Both the position numbers and the translations under genes were made by a program. The notes beneath the pieces are model-generated. The model was not told the origin of the DNA and made no database searches. It was given only the letters and a program-made list of their open reading frames with translations. From Alteromonadaceae bacterium 2753L.S.0a.02 (lineage in GTDB: Bacteria; Pseudomonadota; Gammaproteobacteria; Pseudomonadales; Cellvibrionaceae), in NCBI GenBank assembly GCA_007827375.1, contig VISH01000002.1, forward strand, positions 1,885,001 through 1,949,000: DNA of 64,000 nt, read 5' to 3'. Positions within the stretch are counted from its first letter, which is position 1. Every line of letters starts with the position of its first letter. Below are positions 40,645-50,459 of this stretch, piece by piece.

Positions 40645-43600
40645 ATGAATTCAGAAAATCAAATTCTATCGAGAACAGAAGAATTTCTTAAAGCAACCTT
40701 ATCAGAGGTCTCGGGTTTGCCCGTGGATAGCTTTAATGTGGAAACGCCTTTTGGTGAAATGGGGATAGATTCATTTCGAGTTTTAAAGGTTATCAAGCAG
40801 CTAGGGAGTCAGTTCGGATCTTTACCCAAAACGCTGCTGTTCGAGCACATCAACATTGCAGAGCTCGCGTTATACTTCGTAAATCAGCACGCGGATTCTT
40901 TGAAAAATGCCGTGAATAGCAATGTAGATAAGGCTTCAGAAGTTCAACAAGAGGCGCCACGAATCGCTACTGAGGTAGCAAAGCTAGGTGTCAGAAAGGC
41001 CAAAACAGCTATACAACATAATGAATCTCACAAATCACAAGCAACACACTGCGATGATTCATTAAGCGCTGATGAAGAGCCGCGACCCCTGTTGCTACTG
41101 GAGAGAAATCTATCCAATCACCCAGAGTTGAGCCAGACCTTAAGTAGAATCTACGACGAGTATAAGATCGAAGGGTCTGTTTCCCGCGGAACTCGCAATA
41201 TTGCTCCGAACCTCTTTGTAGGTGGCGCCCGAAAAGGATACATAAATTACGCAAGGTGCAACGAAACAATTCTGGTCTACGGTTATACCGGGCCGAAAGA
41301 TTATTTTCCGATTATTGCCGCAGAGATTTATGAGTATTGTTTGAGCTGTAATTTGCAACTGAATATTCTCTCAGGCCACGAGATTGACGTGGTGGGTACT
41401 ACGACTTTTACTGCCACGCCATTTGGGGTGCTACAACGTGTCGGTAACCTGCAGTCTTTCTCGTTAGACGGTAAAAAAATGCGAAGGCTCAGGTATCAAG
41501 TCTCAAAATTTACCAAAGTTGGACAAGCCCGAACAGTAGAATACATTCGCTCAGAGCAACCAAATGTTGAGCAACTGATTGTAAAAATAATCGATGAGTG
41601 GTGCGCAGCGAGACCTATGGTTAATCCCCTCATCCATATTGTGAAATCCGAAATTTTGGATGGCACTCTGGATTCTCAACACCGTATATTCTTAACCTAC
41701 CTCGGTGATGCATTACAAAATGTGATCCTGTTAACGCCGATGACGGGGGAATTTAACGGCTATCTGATGGATCTGGAATTTTATCCGCCCAGTATGCCCT
41801 TGGGGGGATTGGAGTTCGCCATTGTAGAGATTATTGGCATTCTGGTTTCCGAAGGCTGCGATATGCTTAGCCTTGGTGGAACCTATGGTTGCAAGCTTGA
41901 GGAATCGAGCAATCCGGACCCTGAGGTCAACAAAGTACTTGATGATCTCCGATTACAGAACATCTTCAACGACGAAGGAAATCTTCAGTTCAAAAATAAA
42001 TTTGCTCCGTCGAATCATTCGATTTATCTCTGTCGGCCTGCTGAACAAAAGAACACCGATAACATTCTGGATTTGATCATGATGATTGCTGATCCAGATA
42101 AGATGCAAACGTCCGACGAGGAAAATCACCGGCGCTATCAGCTCGATCATGCTTCGCATGAGTCTCCTTCTGCAATTCAAGTCAAGCAAAATAGCGTTAA
42201 AATCATGAGTCAATCGAAAGGAGATAAAAGGGGTGAAGCCAGTTTCAATACTGAAAAACCGGTATTCATAGCCGGCAACGGTCGTTCGATAATGCTGGCT
42301 GAAAGTGGTTACAATCCGCTCAATCTCTCCGCATCTTGGGTTGATACAGACTTTAAGACGGATTCGTGGGCGCAGCTGGAACACGATGAAATAAAACGAC
42401 AACTGGAGAAGCTGTCAGTACGCCAGTTATCTATTTCATCCTGGCAAGATGCACTGAAGCAATGTTTCCCGTTTGAGTATTTTGTACTCGCTCCTTCCGG
42501 TCGTAATGCCGAAGAAATCTTTTGCAAAGCTTTCCCCAATAAAGGAGAAGTTCTGCAAACATTGCTCTTTCCCACTAACATTTACCATCAAATCGACAAC
42601 GGTTTCACACCGGTAGAGTTACCTGCACAATCGCTTTATGATCTAACGGGCGAAAGTATTTACAAGGCAAATATAGATCTGGATGCGGTAGGGCAGAGGC
42701 TTGAGAAGGGCTCTTCAACAATCGCTTACGTTTGTGTGGAGTTGTCTGGCAATGCATCTGGTGGCTATCCTGTTGAGCTGAGTCATCTGCAAACATTAAA
42801 AACGCTACTTACAAAATACAATATACCTTTGGTTTTAGATGCAACTCGCGTTGTTGAAAATGCACTGTTGTTGCTCGAAGCTGGTGATGCGAGCTCCAAC
42901 AATGTATGGCAGGTCGTTGCATCGCTTTGTGCGCAGGCCGATGTACTAATAGCAAGCCTGGCAAAGGATTTTTGTGTGAATCGTGGTGGCTTAATCGCAA
43001 CCAATGATCCTGCGTTATTCGAGCGCCTCGAATCCACACGCGATTCATACAATCTAGGGGTGGATATAGTCGACAAGCGATTGATCGCTTCGGCGTTAGC
43101 GCAACAGAATTATATTGAAAAGAAAGTTTCGCAACGCGTTCAGCAGGTGAGGGAGCTTTGGAGTGTTTTAAAGTCGTGCAATATTCCCATTTTGGAACCT
43201 TGTGGCGGTCATTGTGTTGTCGTTGATGTTAATCGCTTAGCTAACTTTGCTGAATTAGAGCAGCCTGTTGCATCATTTTTGGCGTGGTTGTATCTCAACG
43301 CGGGCATTCGTGGCGGCGAACACAACGTGGGAATGCAAAGTGATAGTCGACTTAGCGGTCTGGTTCGTTTGGCCGTGCCCGTTGGTATCGAAAAGTTTCA
43401 TTTTGAAGAGACCTTACGACGCCTTAAAAATGCCTGTGGTGCACTAAGCAACATACCCGATCTGAAAAAGTGTAACGAAAGTTCTAATTTTGTTGCTGAC
43501 CTTCACACCACATTTCAACTTAAGGCCTTTATCAACTTGTCTGATGAGGTATTACCAGCTGAAACACTTGGCAACTTGCAGCGCGAATTAATGCTCGCTG

Positions 43601-46600
43601 ATTTGGTAAAGTCCAAGCTCAAATCGTGCTCAGTAGAAGTTGTGTCAGAACAGCAAGCGTTAGCCGAGGTTGGTTCTAGCTGCGAAATCGCAGTAATTGG
43701 TATGGCTGGGCGCTACCCCAAAGCAGGAAACCTCAATCAATTATGGCAAAATTTGATTGAAGGGGTGAATTGTATTGAAGAAATTCCCCCATCCAGGCTT
43801 GAGCAGCGTGCGGATAGTGGTTCACTGAAGCGCTATAAAGGCGGCTTTTTAGATAGTGTAGACACTTTTGACGCTCCATTTTTTAATATAGGCGACGCAG
43901 AGGCAGCAGCGCTTGATCCCCAGGAACGTTTGTTTTTGGAAGTGGTTTGGGAGACCTTGGAGGATGCAGGCTACCTTCCTGAAACGCTGTGTAAAAAGGG
44001 AAGCGAGCGTAATGTAGGGGTTTATGTGGGCGCTGTCTGGTCTATGTACCAGTTGCTGGGTGTTGAGGAAAAACTTCAGGGCCGGAATGTTAACCCCAGT
44101 TCATTTCTATGGAGTATTGCCAATCGAGTTTCGTATTGCCTGAATTTTACCGGGCCCAGTATTGCGATTGATAGCGCTTGTTCGTCTAGTTTATCTGCGC
44201 TACATATGGCCTGTGAGTCAATTCGTAGCGGAGATTGTCGCGCAGCGATTGTTGGTGGTGTTAATCTTGATTTACACCAGGCTAAGTTTGATATTAATTG
44301 GGCGGGGGGAGCACTATCGAAATCAGGTGAGTGCCGTTCTTTTGCGCAAGGTGCAGATGGCTACGTCCAAGGAGAGGGGGTGGGCGCTTTGCTGCTTAAA
44401 CCACTTCAGCAGGCGATTGCAGATGCCGATAATATCCACGGTGTAATAAAGGGCTCGGCCATAAACCACAATGGTAAAACAAGCGGTTATACCATTCCCA
44501 ATCCCCAGCCGCAATCTCGCTTAATTGAGAAAGCACTTGTCAGAGCCGGGGTGGATGCAACGACTATAGGTTATATAGAAACCCATGGAACAGCATCGGA
44601 CTTGGGCGATGCAATAGAATTTTCCGGTCTCACTAAAGCGTTTTCTGCATGTGGCGTGCAACACTCGGCTTGTACAATAGGCACTGTTAAAACCAATATA
44701 GGGCATCTCGAAGCCGCATCGGGTTTGGTCGGTATTCAGAAAGTGTTCCTTCAGATGAAGCATAAAAAGATTGTTCCAATGCTTCATTCGGGTAGAGTAA
44801 ACAGCAATATTGATTTTAATAATTCCCCCTTTCAAATCGTGCATGAAGCGACGGACTGGGAACCTATTGTCGAAAACAATCAGTTACATCCCCTACGAGC
44901 TGGGATTAGTACTTTCGGCGCGGGAGGAACTAATGCTCACGTTATACTCGAAGCCTATGAGCCCTTGGCAATAGCTGGTTCTGGATCACAAAAATCCTTT
45001 TTTGATCACATTTTTCCACTTTCAGCAAAAACACCGGAACAGCTTACAATTACAGTTTCCCGATTAAAGCAACACCTGGAACAACAAACACAAGCAGGCG
45101 ATCTAAAAGATATTGCTTACACATTGCAGATTGGTCGCAAGTGCTTCGAGCATAGGGTGGCGTTTATAGCTGAAACGATAGAAAGTTTGCTCAGTTCACT
45201 GTCGCTCTACCTTGAAAATGGCACTTCAAAAGCGGTTTGCATTGGTAAAGTGTCTAATGCGCAACAGGTCTGCAACTGGCTCAATGCCGAAGAGCAGACA
45301 ACCTTTGTTGATGTAATCGCAAAAGGCGGTGATTCTACCCGAATGGGCCAATTATGGTGTGATGGTGTCATTGGCGACTGGTATCGATTTCGCAATAGTT
45401 TGAGCGGACGGCGCATATCACTTCCCACCTATCCTTTTGAAAAACACCGTTATTGGATAAGCGAAAAGTCGAAAATTGAAAAGGAAACGATACCAAGCAT
45501 TGGTGCAGAGATTCCTAAATGTGATGTTAGCAAGGTATCGAGCCAAAATACCGCGTTGATATACGAATTTAATTTCGAACATTCCAGTAATACTGCGCAC
45601 GACAGTTCTTTGAGTGATCTACCCGGTGATAAAGCCCGCCTATTTGTTAAGCAGCTATTTGCAAGCAAGCTCGGTGGCTGTCTTAGTGAAATCGACATGA
45701 GCGCCGATATCATGAATTCAGGCTTAACATCTTTGGATATGGCTGAACTAACACAGTTTTTAAAAGAGAATCTCGATCCGGACTTTTCCCCGACTCTATT
45801 TTTCGAGTGCACAACGTTTAATTCATTCTATGAATTACTCTTAAGTCGATATTCTGAAAAATTTTCTGCGTTAAAAATACAAAAGATGGCTATTGCAAAT
45901 CCAGAGTCCGCGCAGGTGAAAGAAGTACCATCAGAACTGCGCTTGCCAGATAGATGTACAGCCGAGGACCTGCATATTGAAGATGCTCAAGCAGAGTTGG
46001 AACTACCTAATAGTGAAACCGCAAAGGTATCGGAAACGCCAAGCAGTGTTTTTTTAACAGGTGCCACTGGGTTTCTTGGTATACACATTTTGCATGAACT
46101 TCAAAAGCTAAGTCACAAAGTAAACATTCTGTGTTTGGTAAGAGCTAAGGATGTTGAGCATGGCGTCGAAAGAATTAAAGATCAGGCCTACAAATTCGGC
46201 TTAAATCTGGACTTGAGCGCGCTAAAAATCATTTGCGGAAATACAGATTTACCCCAACTCGGTATGGATGACGAGCAGTGGAACGCGTGTTGCGAAAATG
46301 TGGATCAAATCATTCATGCGTCGGCACATGTGAATCATATTGAAGGTTATGCCACTTTTCGAAATTCGTCGCGTGCTATGACCGAAATTATTCGCATGGC
46401 TGGTAATCACAAGATCAAATTAATTCAATTTGTATCGAGTATAGCGGGGTGTACCCTAAAAAAAGGGGACGAATTTTCCATATATGAGAAAGAAGATTTT
46501 GTCGAAGATGGCATGGATGTATTTGGAGGGTACGGAAAGTCAAAATGGGTTCAGGAAAGCTATTTAAAACGCGCGCACCAAGCGGGAATTCCCTACACAA

Positions 46601-47277
46601 TATATAGGTTTGGTGAAATATCAGGTTCCAGTGTGAATGGACATGGACAAACTGATGATATGATTCATCGATTATTGCAAATGCGTCTCGCTGTAGGTTG
46701 CCGTGAAAAAATATCCAGTGATGTTCTTGATATGGTCCCCGTTGATATAGCAGCAAGGTTTATTGTTGGTATTGGGTCTGAGTCTAATTATTGGAATAAG
46801 ATATTTCACGCGACTCATCTCAAGCCTTATAGTTTTGCGAATTTATATCGAGAAGCAAAGAAGCGAGGTCTAGAGTTTAATACAGTAACAAGAGAACAGT
46901 ATCTGTCCCGCTGCTATGAATATATTGCCTACCTGGCGAGTTTTGACAATGTTAGTTCGTTTGTTTTGGAATGTGTTCTACGAGATGCGGAAGGGTCGAT
47001 GAGGAAAAAGCAAATGATGGATGGCTACTTTGCCGTCATATTTCCCTTCGAACAGAGTAATTTTAAAGATGCATTAAAGCAACTTTCACTGGAATTGCCT
47101 GCATGGCCAAAACTGATCAATACCTATTTTGATTACTGGACTAAGGACGAGTGTGGTTATTTAAAAACGGTCGTTAACTTTAAGCAGTGGTTGCCAAATA
47201 AGCATTCGTCCGAAATTGAAAAATCGCTTGCTGAACAGGGTGCGGAAAACCAGTCACGGGCTGAGATGGCCGTATAG
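40645..47277 (+). CDS. PKS: ACP-DUF2156-PLP lyase (TPL-like)-KS-ACP-thioester reductase
   Basis: A 2210-aa protein. ACP1 has Ser43. Residues ~147-465 match DUF2156, the aminoacyl-transferase domain of MprF-type lysyltransferases (FSLDGKKMRRLRYQVSK, then NLQFKNKFAPSNHSIYL at the end). Residues ~538-930 match the tyrosine phenol-lyase/tryptophanase family: SGRNAEE (Arg620, like TPL Arg100), VLDATR (Asp732 to pyridine N; Arg735), SLAKD (Lys774, Schiff-base Lys) and GLVRLAVP (Arg908, carboxylate-binding). Asp-to-Lys spacing is 42 versus 43 in TPL. The KS (~1012-1440, Cys1179) has ETHGTASDLGDA instead of EAHGTGTxLGDP. ACP2 has Ser1696 (GLTSL). A thioester reductase (~1800-2190; GATGFLG, YGKSK) would release the chain as aldehyde or alcohol. 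It is the first gene of the plus-strand operon. Confidence 0.92.
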   Translation: MNSENQILSRTEEFLKATLSEVSGLPVDSFNVETPFGEMGIDSFRVLKVIKQLGSQFGSLPKTLLFEHINIAELALYFVNQHADSLKNAVNSNVDKASEVQQEAPRIATEVAKLGVRKAKTAIQHNESHKSQATHCDDSLSADEEPRPLLLLERNLSNHPELSQTLSRIYDEYKIEGSVSRGTRNIAPNLFVGGARKGYINYARCNETILVYGYTGPKDYFPIIAAEIYEYCLSCNLQLNILSGHEIDVVGTTTFTATPFGVLQRVGNLQSFSLDGKKMRRLRYQVSKFTKVGQARTVEYIRSEQPNVEQLIVKIIDEWCAARPMVNPLIHIVKSEILDGTLDSQHRIFLTYLGDALQNVILLTPMTGEFNGYLMDLEFYPPSMPLGGLEFAIVEIIGILVSEGCDMLSLGGTYGCKLEESSNPDPEVNKVLDDLRLQNIFNDEGNLQFKNKFAPSNHSIYLCRPAEQKNTDNILDLIMMIADPDKMQTSDEENHRRYQLDHASHESPSAIQVKQNSVKIMSQSKGDKRGEASFNTEKPVFIAGNGRSIMLAESGYNPLNLSASWVDTDFKTDSWAQLEHDEIKRQLEKLSVRQLSISSWQDALKQCFPFEYFVLAPSGRNAEEIFCKAFPNKGEVLQTLLFPTNIYHQIDNGFTPVELPAQSLYDLTGESIYKANIDLDAVGQRLEKGSSTIAYVCVELSGNASGGYPVELSHLQTLKTLLTKYNIPLVLDATRVVENALLLLEAGDASSNNVWQVVASLCAQADVLIASLAKDFCVNRGGLIATNDPALFERLESTRDSYNLGVDIVDKRLIASALAQQNYIEKKVSQRVQQVRELWSVLKSCNIPILEPCGGHCVVVDVNRLANFAELEQPVASFLAWLYLNAGIRGGEHNVGMQSDSRLSGLVRLAVPVGIEKFHFEETLRRLKNACGALSNIPDLKKCNESSNFVADLHTTFQLKAFINLSDEVLPAETLGNLQRELMLADLVKSKLKSCSVEVVSEQQALAEVGSSCEIAVIGMAGRYPKAGNLNQLWQNLIEGVNCIEEIPPSRLEQRADSGSLKRYKGGFLDSVDTFDAPFFNIGDAEAAALDPQERLFLEVVWETLEDAGYLPETLCKKGSERNVGVYVGAVWSMYQLLGVEEKLQGRNVNPSSFLWSIANRVSYCLNFTGPSIAIDSACSSSLSALHMACESIRSGDCRAAIVGGVNLDLHQAKFDINWAGGALSKSGECRSFAQGADGYVQGEGVGALLLKPLQQAIADADNIHGVIKGSAINHNGKTSGYTIPNPQPQSRLIEKALVRAGVDATTIGYIETHGTASDLGDAIEFSGLTKAFSACGVQHSACTIGTVKTNIGHLEAASGLVGIQKVFLQMKHKKIVPMLHSGRVNSNIDFNNSPFQIVHEATDWEPIVENNQLHPLRAGISTFGAGGTNAHVILEAYEPLAIAGSGSQKSFFDHIFPLSAKTPEQLTITVSRLKQHLEQQTQAGDLKDIAYTLQIGRKCFEHRVAFIAETIESLLSSLSLYLENGTSKAVCIGKVSNAQQVCNWLNAEEQTTFVDVIAKGGDSTRMGQLWCDGVIGDWYRFRNSLSGRRISLPTYPFEKHRYWISEKSKIEKETIPSIGAEIPKCDVSKVSSQNTALIYEFNFEHSSNTAHDSSLSDLPGDKARLFVKQLFASKLGGCLSEIDMSADIMNSGLTSLDMAELTQFLKENLDPDFSPTLFFECTTFNSFYELLLSRYSEKFSALKIQKMAIANPESAQVKEVPSELRLPDRCTAEDLHIEDAQAELELPNSETAKVSETPSSVFLTGATGFLGIHILHELQKLSHKVNILCLVRAKDVEHGVERIKDQAYKFGLNLDLSALKIICGNTDLPQLGMDDEQWNACCENVDQIIHASAHVNHIEGYATFRNSSRAMTEIIRMAGNHKIKLIQFVSSIAGCTLKKGDEFSIYEKEDFVEDGMDVFGGYGKSKWVQESYLKRAHQAGIPYTIYRFGEISGSSVNGHGQTDDMIHRLLQMRLAVGCREKISSDVLDMVPVDIAARFIVGIGSESNYWNKIFHATHLKPYSFANLYREAKKRGLEFNTVTREQYLSRCYEYIAYLASFDNVSSFVLECVLRDAEGSMRKKQMMDGYFAVIFPFEQSNFKDALKQLSLELPAWPKLINTYFDYWTKDECGYLKTVVNFKQWLPNKHSSEIEKSLAEQGAENQSRAEMAV

Positions 47278-47326
47278 CTTACGCTCAAGCGTAACCTTTA
47301 CTACAAAAATGCAATTGGGGGAACAA

Positions 47327-48280
47327 ATGAGTGGTACACGAGTACTTGTCACCGGAGGTAACGGGCATCTGGGAAATACCTTGGCGAAGCTATTGTGTGA
47401 ACGAGGGTACGAGGTACGCGTAACTGTTAGAAATCCTCAAGAAGTTATTGAAAGTCAGATTTTTGCTGGATACGACGTGGATATCATGAAAGCTGATATT
47501 CGTGACCAGCTAGCAATTGACCTGGCGGTCGAAGGTACAGAGGCAGTATTCCAGGTCGCTGCACTTTACAATTTCGACGAGCAAAGCCTGGATCAGGGAA
47601 TTATCGCTAACAACACCGAAGGCAGCCAAACTGTTTTGCAAGCAGCAAAAAAACACGGTACGGCGCGGGTTGTATTTACCAGCAGTATAGCGGCGGTAGG
47701 TTTCGGGGGCTCTGCAGATTCACCGTTAACCGAGCAGGACTGGGGTAGTCCAGAAGATCCCTATTGTCGCAGTAAATTGGAAAGTGAGAAAGCAGCTTGG
47801 CAGTTCGCCAAAGACTATGGTCTCGATATGGTGAGCCTGTGCCCAAGTATCATATTAGGTCCAAATTTTTATAAACATACGCCCAGTACTGTCAATATCA
47901 GCGCATTTATCAATAATCAAATCCCTTTTAGATTCTCGTACCAGTGCTCAATAGCGGATGTACGCGATGTCGCTGAGGCGCATATTATCGCCTTTGAAAA
48001 TAGAGCCGCTTCGGGGCGTTATATCGTATCCGGTACGCATGTTTCAGATTTAATAGCAACACTTAAAGACGTCGACCCCGAAATGGTACTTCCAGAACGC
48101 ACTCTTGATTTGGAAGAAACAAAAGCTTTTGCGGAAAAGGCGGGATCGCCAGTCGAAATGGTGGGGCAGCCTTTCATCTACAGTGATGCTAAAGCCAAAC
48201 GCGATTTGGAATGGAAACCCCGCGTATTAGCGGAGACCCTAAACGACACCATTAAATGGATCAAATGCCACGATCTTTAA
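47327..48280 (+). CDS. Extended SDR, NAD(P)H-dependent (dihydroflavonol reductase-like)
   Basis: A protein of about 317 aa with an N-terminal Rossmann fold (VTGGNGHLG) and a YCRSK catalytic motif (YxxxK), as in extended short-chain dehydrogenases related to dihydroflavonol 4-reductases. I chose the ATG at 47327 because GGGGGA lies 5 bases upstream; the frame is open further back into the PKS gene (to 47216) but those codons have no ribosome-binding site and do not extend the fold. It lies 49 bases after the thioester-reductase PKS. A likely role is reduction of the released aldehyde or of a ketone on the product, but the substrate is unknown. Confidence 0.85.
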   Translation: MSGTRVLVTGGNGHLGNTLAKLLCERGYEVRVTVRNPQEVIESQIFAGYDVDIMKADIRDQLAIDLAVEGTEAVFQVAALYNFDEQSLDQGIIANNTEGSQTVLQAAKKHGTARVVFTSSIAAVGFGGSADSPLTEQDWGSPEDPYCRSKLESEKAAWQFAKDYGLDMVSLCPSIILGPNFYKHTPSTVNISAFINNQIPFRFSYQCSIADVRDVAEAHIIAFENRAASGRYIVSGTHVSDLIATLKDVDPEMVLPERTLDLEETKAFAEKAGSPVEMVGQPFIYSDAKAKRDLEWKPRVLAETLNDTIKWIKCHDL

Positions 48281-48301
48281 TGTCTAGCAGAGCGTACTAA
48301 T

Positions 48302-49639
48302 ATGAAAGATTCCTCCGAAAAGACGGTTACGACAGACGAATACGACCTTATTTTAGTGGGCTCAGGCACTGGTGGCTGTTCGCTCGTTAAAGAGTTAAGT
48401 CGATATCAAGGACTAAAAATATTGGTATTAGAGCAGGGTAAAAATCTACTGTTAAAAGACAATATTAAAGGCATTATGTCTGTTGCAAAGGAATATAAAG
48501 TTGAGCAGGGGCTAAAGGCTTTGTGTGCAGCAACCGCTGGTGGTTCTACAAGCGTATATTTTGGCGTATGTAAAATGCCCGGACCGGAAAGCTACGAAAA
48601 GCTGGGAATTGATTTTTCCCAAGAACTTGACGAAGTTATGCAGGACCTACCACTCGCCGAACTACCGGATTCATTGCTTGCACCACAGACTCTACGCTTT
48701 GGAGAAGCTTCCGATAAGGCCGGATACCCAATGGGTAAAAAGCTAATGATTATCGATCAAAACAAATGTGATTCTGGCTACAACTATGCGGCAAAATGGA
48801 AAGCAAAGGATTATTTGGACGAGGCAGTTGAATCCGGTGTAGAGCTTAAAACACAATCATCAGTGAACAAGATCTTAGTAGAGAACCACTTTGCTGTCGG
48901 GGTGGAGTACACCCAAAAAGAGAGTATCTTTAGCAAAAGGGTTTTTAAGGCTTATGCAAAAAAAATAGTTATTGCCGCTGGTGCTTTTAACACACCCAAA
49001 TTGCTAATCGATGCTGGAATAGCAGATATTGGTAGCCACGGCTTTTTCTGTACACCCGGCTTTATGGTATTCGGTTATGTACCTGGGTTGAACGGGCAGG
49101 ATGGTTTCTTGGGCGCTTTAGAGAGGAGCGTTGATGAACGCGTCACGATCGGTGATGCTACGACTACCTCATCTTTTTACAAGCTAGTAATGCTAGGGGA
49201 GGGAAAGTTAAACTACCTTTTTTCTCATCCTAACATGGTTTCTGCCGGAATGTTGTTAAGTGATACCCTGGGTGGCGAAATAACACCTGATGGCAAGTTT
49301 AAAAAACAGTTTTTGAGTGAGGAGTATGAAAGCTTAAAAAAATCAGAGTCTGTGGCGCGTCTTATAATGGAAAAAGCAGGCTCGACCAAAACCTTTAAAA
49401 CAAAATTGGTTTCTGGAATTCCTGGCGGTTTTCTGAAGATTGGCATTCATATAGACAGAAACCTCCAAACTGAATTAAAAAATTTGTACGTATGCGATCA
49501 CAGTATTATCGCAGATTCAAAGTCCACACCCACGGTACCATTGGTTTGTTTGGGTAAATATCTCAGCAAACATTTACAAGCAGAGTTAATACAACCGACA
49601 GCAACTGCCGGTTTAAAACAACAAGCAATCGCTTACTAG
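48302..49639 (+). CDS. GMC-family FAD-dependent oxidoreductase
   Basis: A 445-aa protein with the FAD-binding GSGTGGC loop near residue 18, an acidic VLEQGK strand end, an ATAGGST segment like the GMC signature around the flavin, and a C-terminal DHSII...PTVPLVCLGKYL block corresponding to the GMC_C domain. It is slightly shorter than typical choline dehydrogenase-type members. It would oxidise an alcohol to an aldehyde or ketone. The ATG is 22 bases after the SDR stop, so the two could act as a redox pair. The ribosome-binding site is weak. It could alternatively act on a precursor rather than the released product. Confidence 0.82.
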   Translation: MKDSSEKTVTTDEYDLILVGSGTGGCSLVKELSRYQGLKILVLEQGKNLLLKDNIKGIMSVAKEYKVEQGLKALCAATAGGSTSVYFGVCKMPGPESYEKLGIDFSQELDEVMQDLPLAELPDSLLAPQTLRFGEASDKAGYPMGKKLMIIDQNKCDSGYNYAAKWKAKDYLDEAVESGVELKTQSSVNKILVENHFAVGVEYTQKESIFSKRVFKAYAKKIVIAAGAFNTPKLLIDAGIADIGSHGFFCTPGFMVFGYVPGLNGQDGFLGALERSVDERVTIGDATTTSSFYKLVMLGEGKLNYLFSHPNMVSAGMLLSDTLGGEITPDGKFKKQFLSEEYESLKKSESVARLIMEKAGSTKTFKTKLVSGIPGGFLKIGIHIDRNLQTELKNLYVCDHSIIADSKSTPTVPLVCLGKYLSKHLQAELIQPTATAGLKQQAIAY

Positions 49640-49699
49640 CCCCAATCTTTTATTCATCTAAATCAATAATTCAATCCATCCATAGTAGAGGACTGCCCT

Positions 49700-50407
49700 A
49701 TGAGTACAGCCCTGTCTAAGACTATTTTGTTTTTTAAAAACGTACTGGTTCCAATAATATTTTTACTTATCGTAGTGGGTTATATCATCGACGATTTATG
49801 GACTAACTCTGGTTCCAATCAATGGGAAGCGCAGAAAACAGATAACAGCATTGCTATTTATAGCTTGAAAGCGCCTGGTGATCCTTTATTGAAATACAAA
49901 GTTAAAACCCGCGTTAAGGCAAGTCTGTCCAACGTGGTGGCATATATTACTAATGAGAATACAGCGAAAGATATTGGCATAACGGATCTGGTGCGACTTG
50001 AAGAAATAGAATCAGAACCTTTATTTGTTGCCTATGACGCCTACACCGTCGCGCTGCCGGACCCCTTCGGAAAGCGAGAGGTTGTAATCCAGCTTCAATA
50101 CTCTCAAGACCCGGATACCAAACAAGTTGAAGTTAACGTCCTCGCAGCGCCGCATAAGAAGCCGCGAGATTCCGATACGAAAAGAATGGTTTATTTAAGT
50201 AACACATGGTTGCTAACACCTGCGGAAGATGGGTATGTGGAAATCGAAGCGATATCGGAAGTGGACTTTCAAATCCCCTATTTTGTTGCTAATAGCGTGT
50301 TGGCTGATGTTATTTCAGAGCAATTTACAATAATGCAGAATTTGCTCAAAACTGAAAAATATCAACGCCGTGAAGCGGCATTCATCCATGAATTAGCATC
50401 GATATAA
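49700..50407 (+). CDS. Membrane-anchored START-domain lipid-binding protein
   Basis: A 235-aa protein. Residues ~10-33 form one transmembrane helix, and the remainder matches a START domain: the W-x-A-x-K...IAIYS start, the KTRVKASLSNV strand, PDPFGKREVVIQ, and the YVEIEAISEVDFQIPYFVANSVL C-terminal helix region. START domains hold a hydrophobic ligand in a helix-grip cavity. Placed between a GMC oxidoreductase and a membrane hydroxylase, it could present a lipophilic polyketide intermediate to those enzymes. AGAGG lies about 8 bases before the ATG. START proteins are uncommon in bacterial PKS clusters. Confidence 0.82.
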   Translation: MSTALSKTILFFKNVLVPIIFLLIVVGYIIDDLWTNSGSNQWEAQKTDNSIAIYSLKAPGDPLLKYKVKTRVKASLSNVVAYITNENTAKDIGITDLVRLEEIESEPLFVAYDAYTVALPDPFGKREVVIQLQYSQDPDTKQVEVNVLAAPHKKPRDSDTKRMVYLSNTWLLTPAEDGYVEIEAISEVDFQIPYFVANSVLADVISEQFTIMQNLLKTEKYQRREAAFIHELASI

Positions 50408-50459
50408 TTCAAAGAGAATCGCGTAACGATTTCGTAAATTAGCTGAGGTTATAAACCCA

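Noticed and set aside
41085..42040. Calling the domain before it an ordinary GNAT loading domain
   Set aside because: It lacks the starter-GNAT signatures seen at 52539-53100 and instead matches the C-terminal aminoacyl-transferase domain of MprF-type proteins.
42256..43440. Calling the PLP domain a PKS aminotransferase (transaminating domain)
   Set aside because: The Arg620, Asp732, Lys774 and Arg908 pattern and spacing fit the beta-eliminating TPL/tryptophanase family, not class-III or class-V aminotransferases found in PKSs.
47216..47326. N-terminal extension of the SDR gene into the PKS gene
   Set aside because: The extra codons overlap PKS coding sequence, lack a ribosome-binding site and add basic residues not part of the Rossmann fold.
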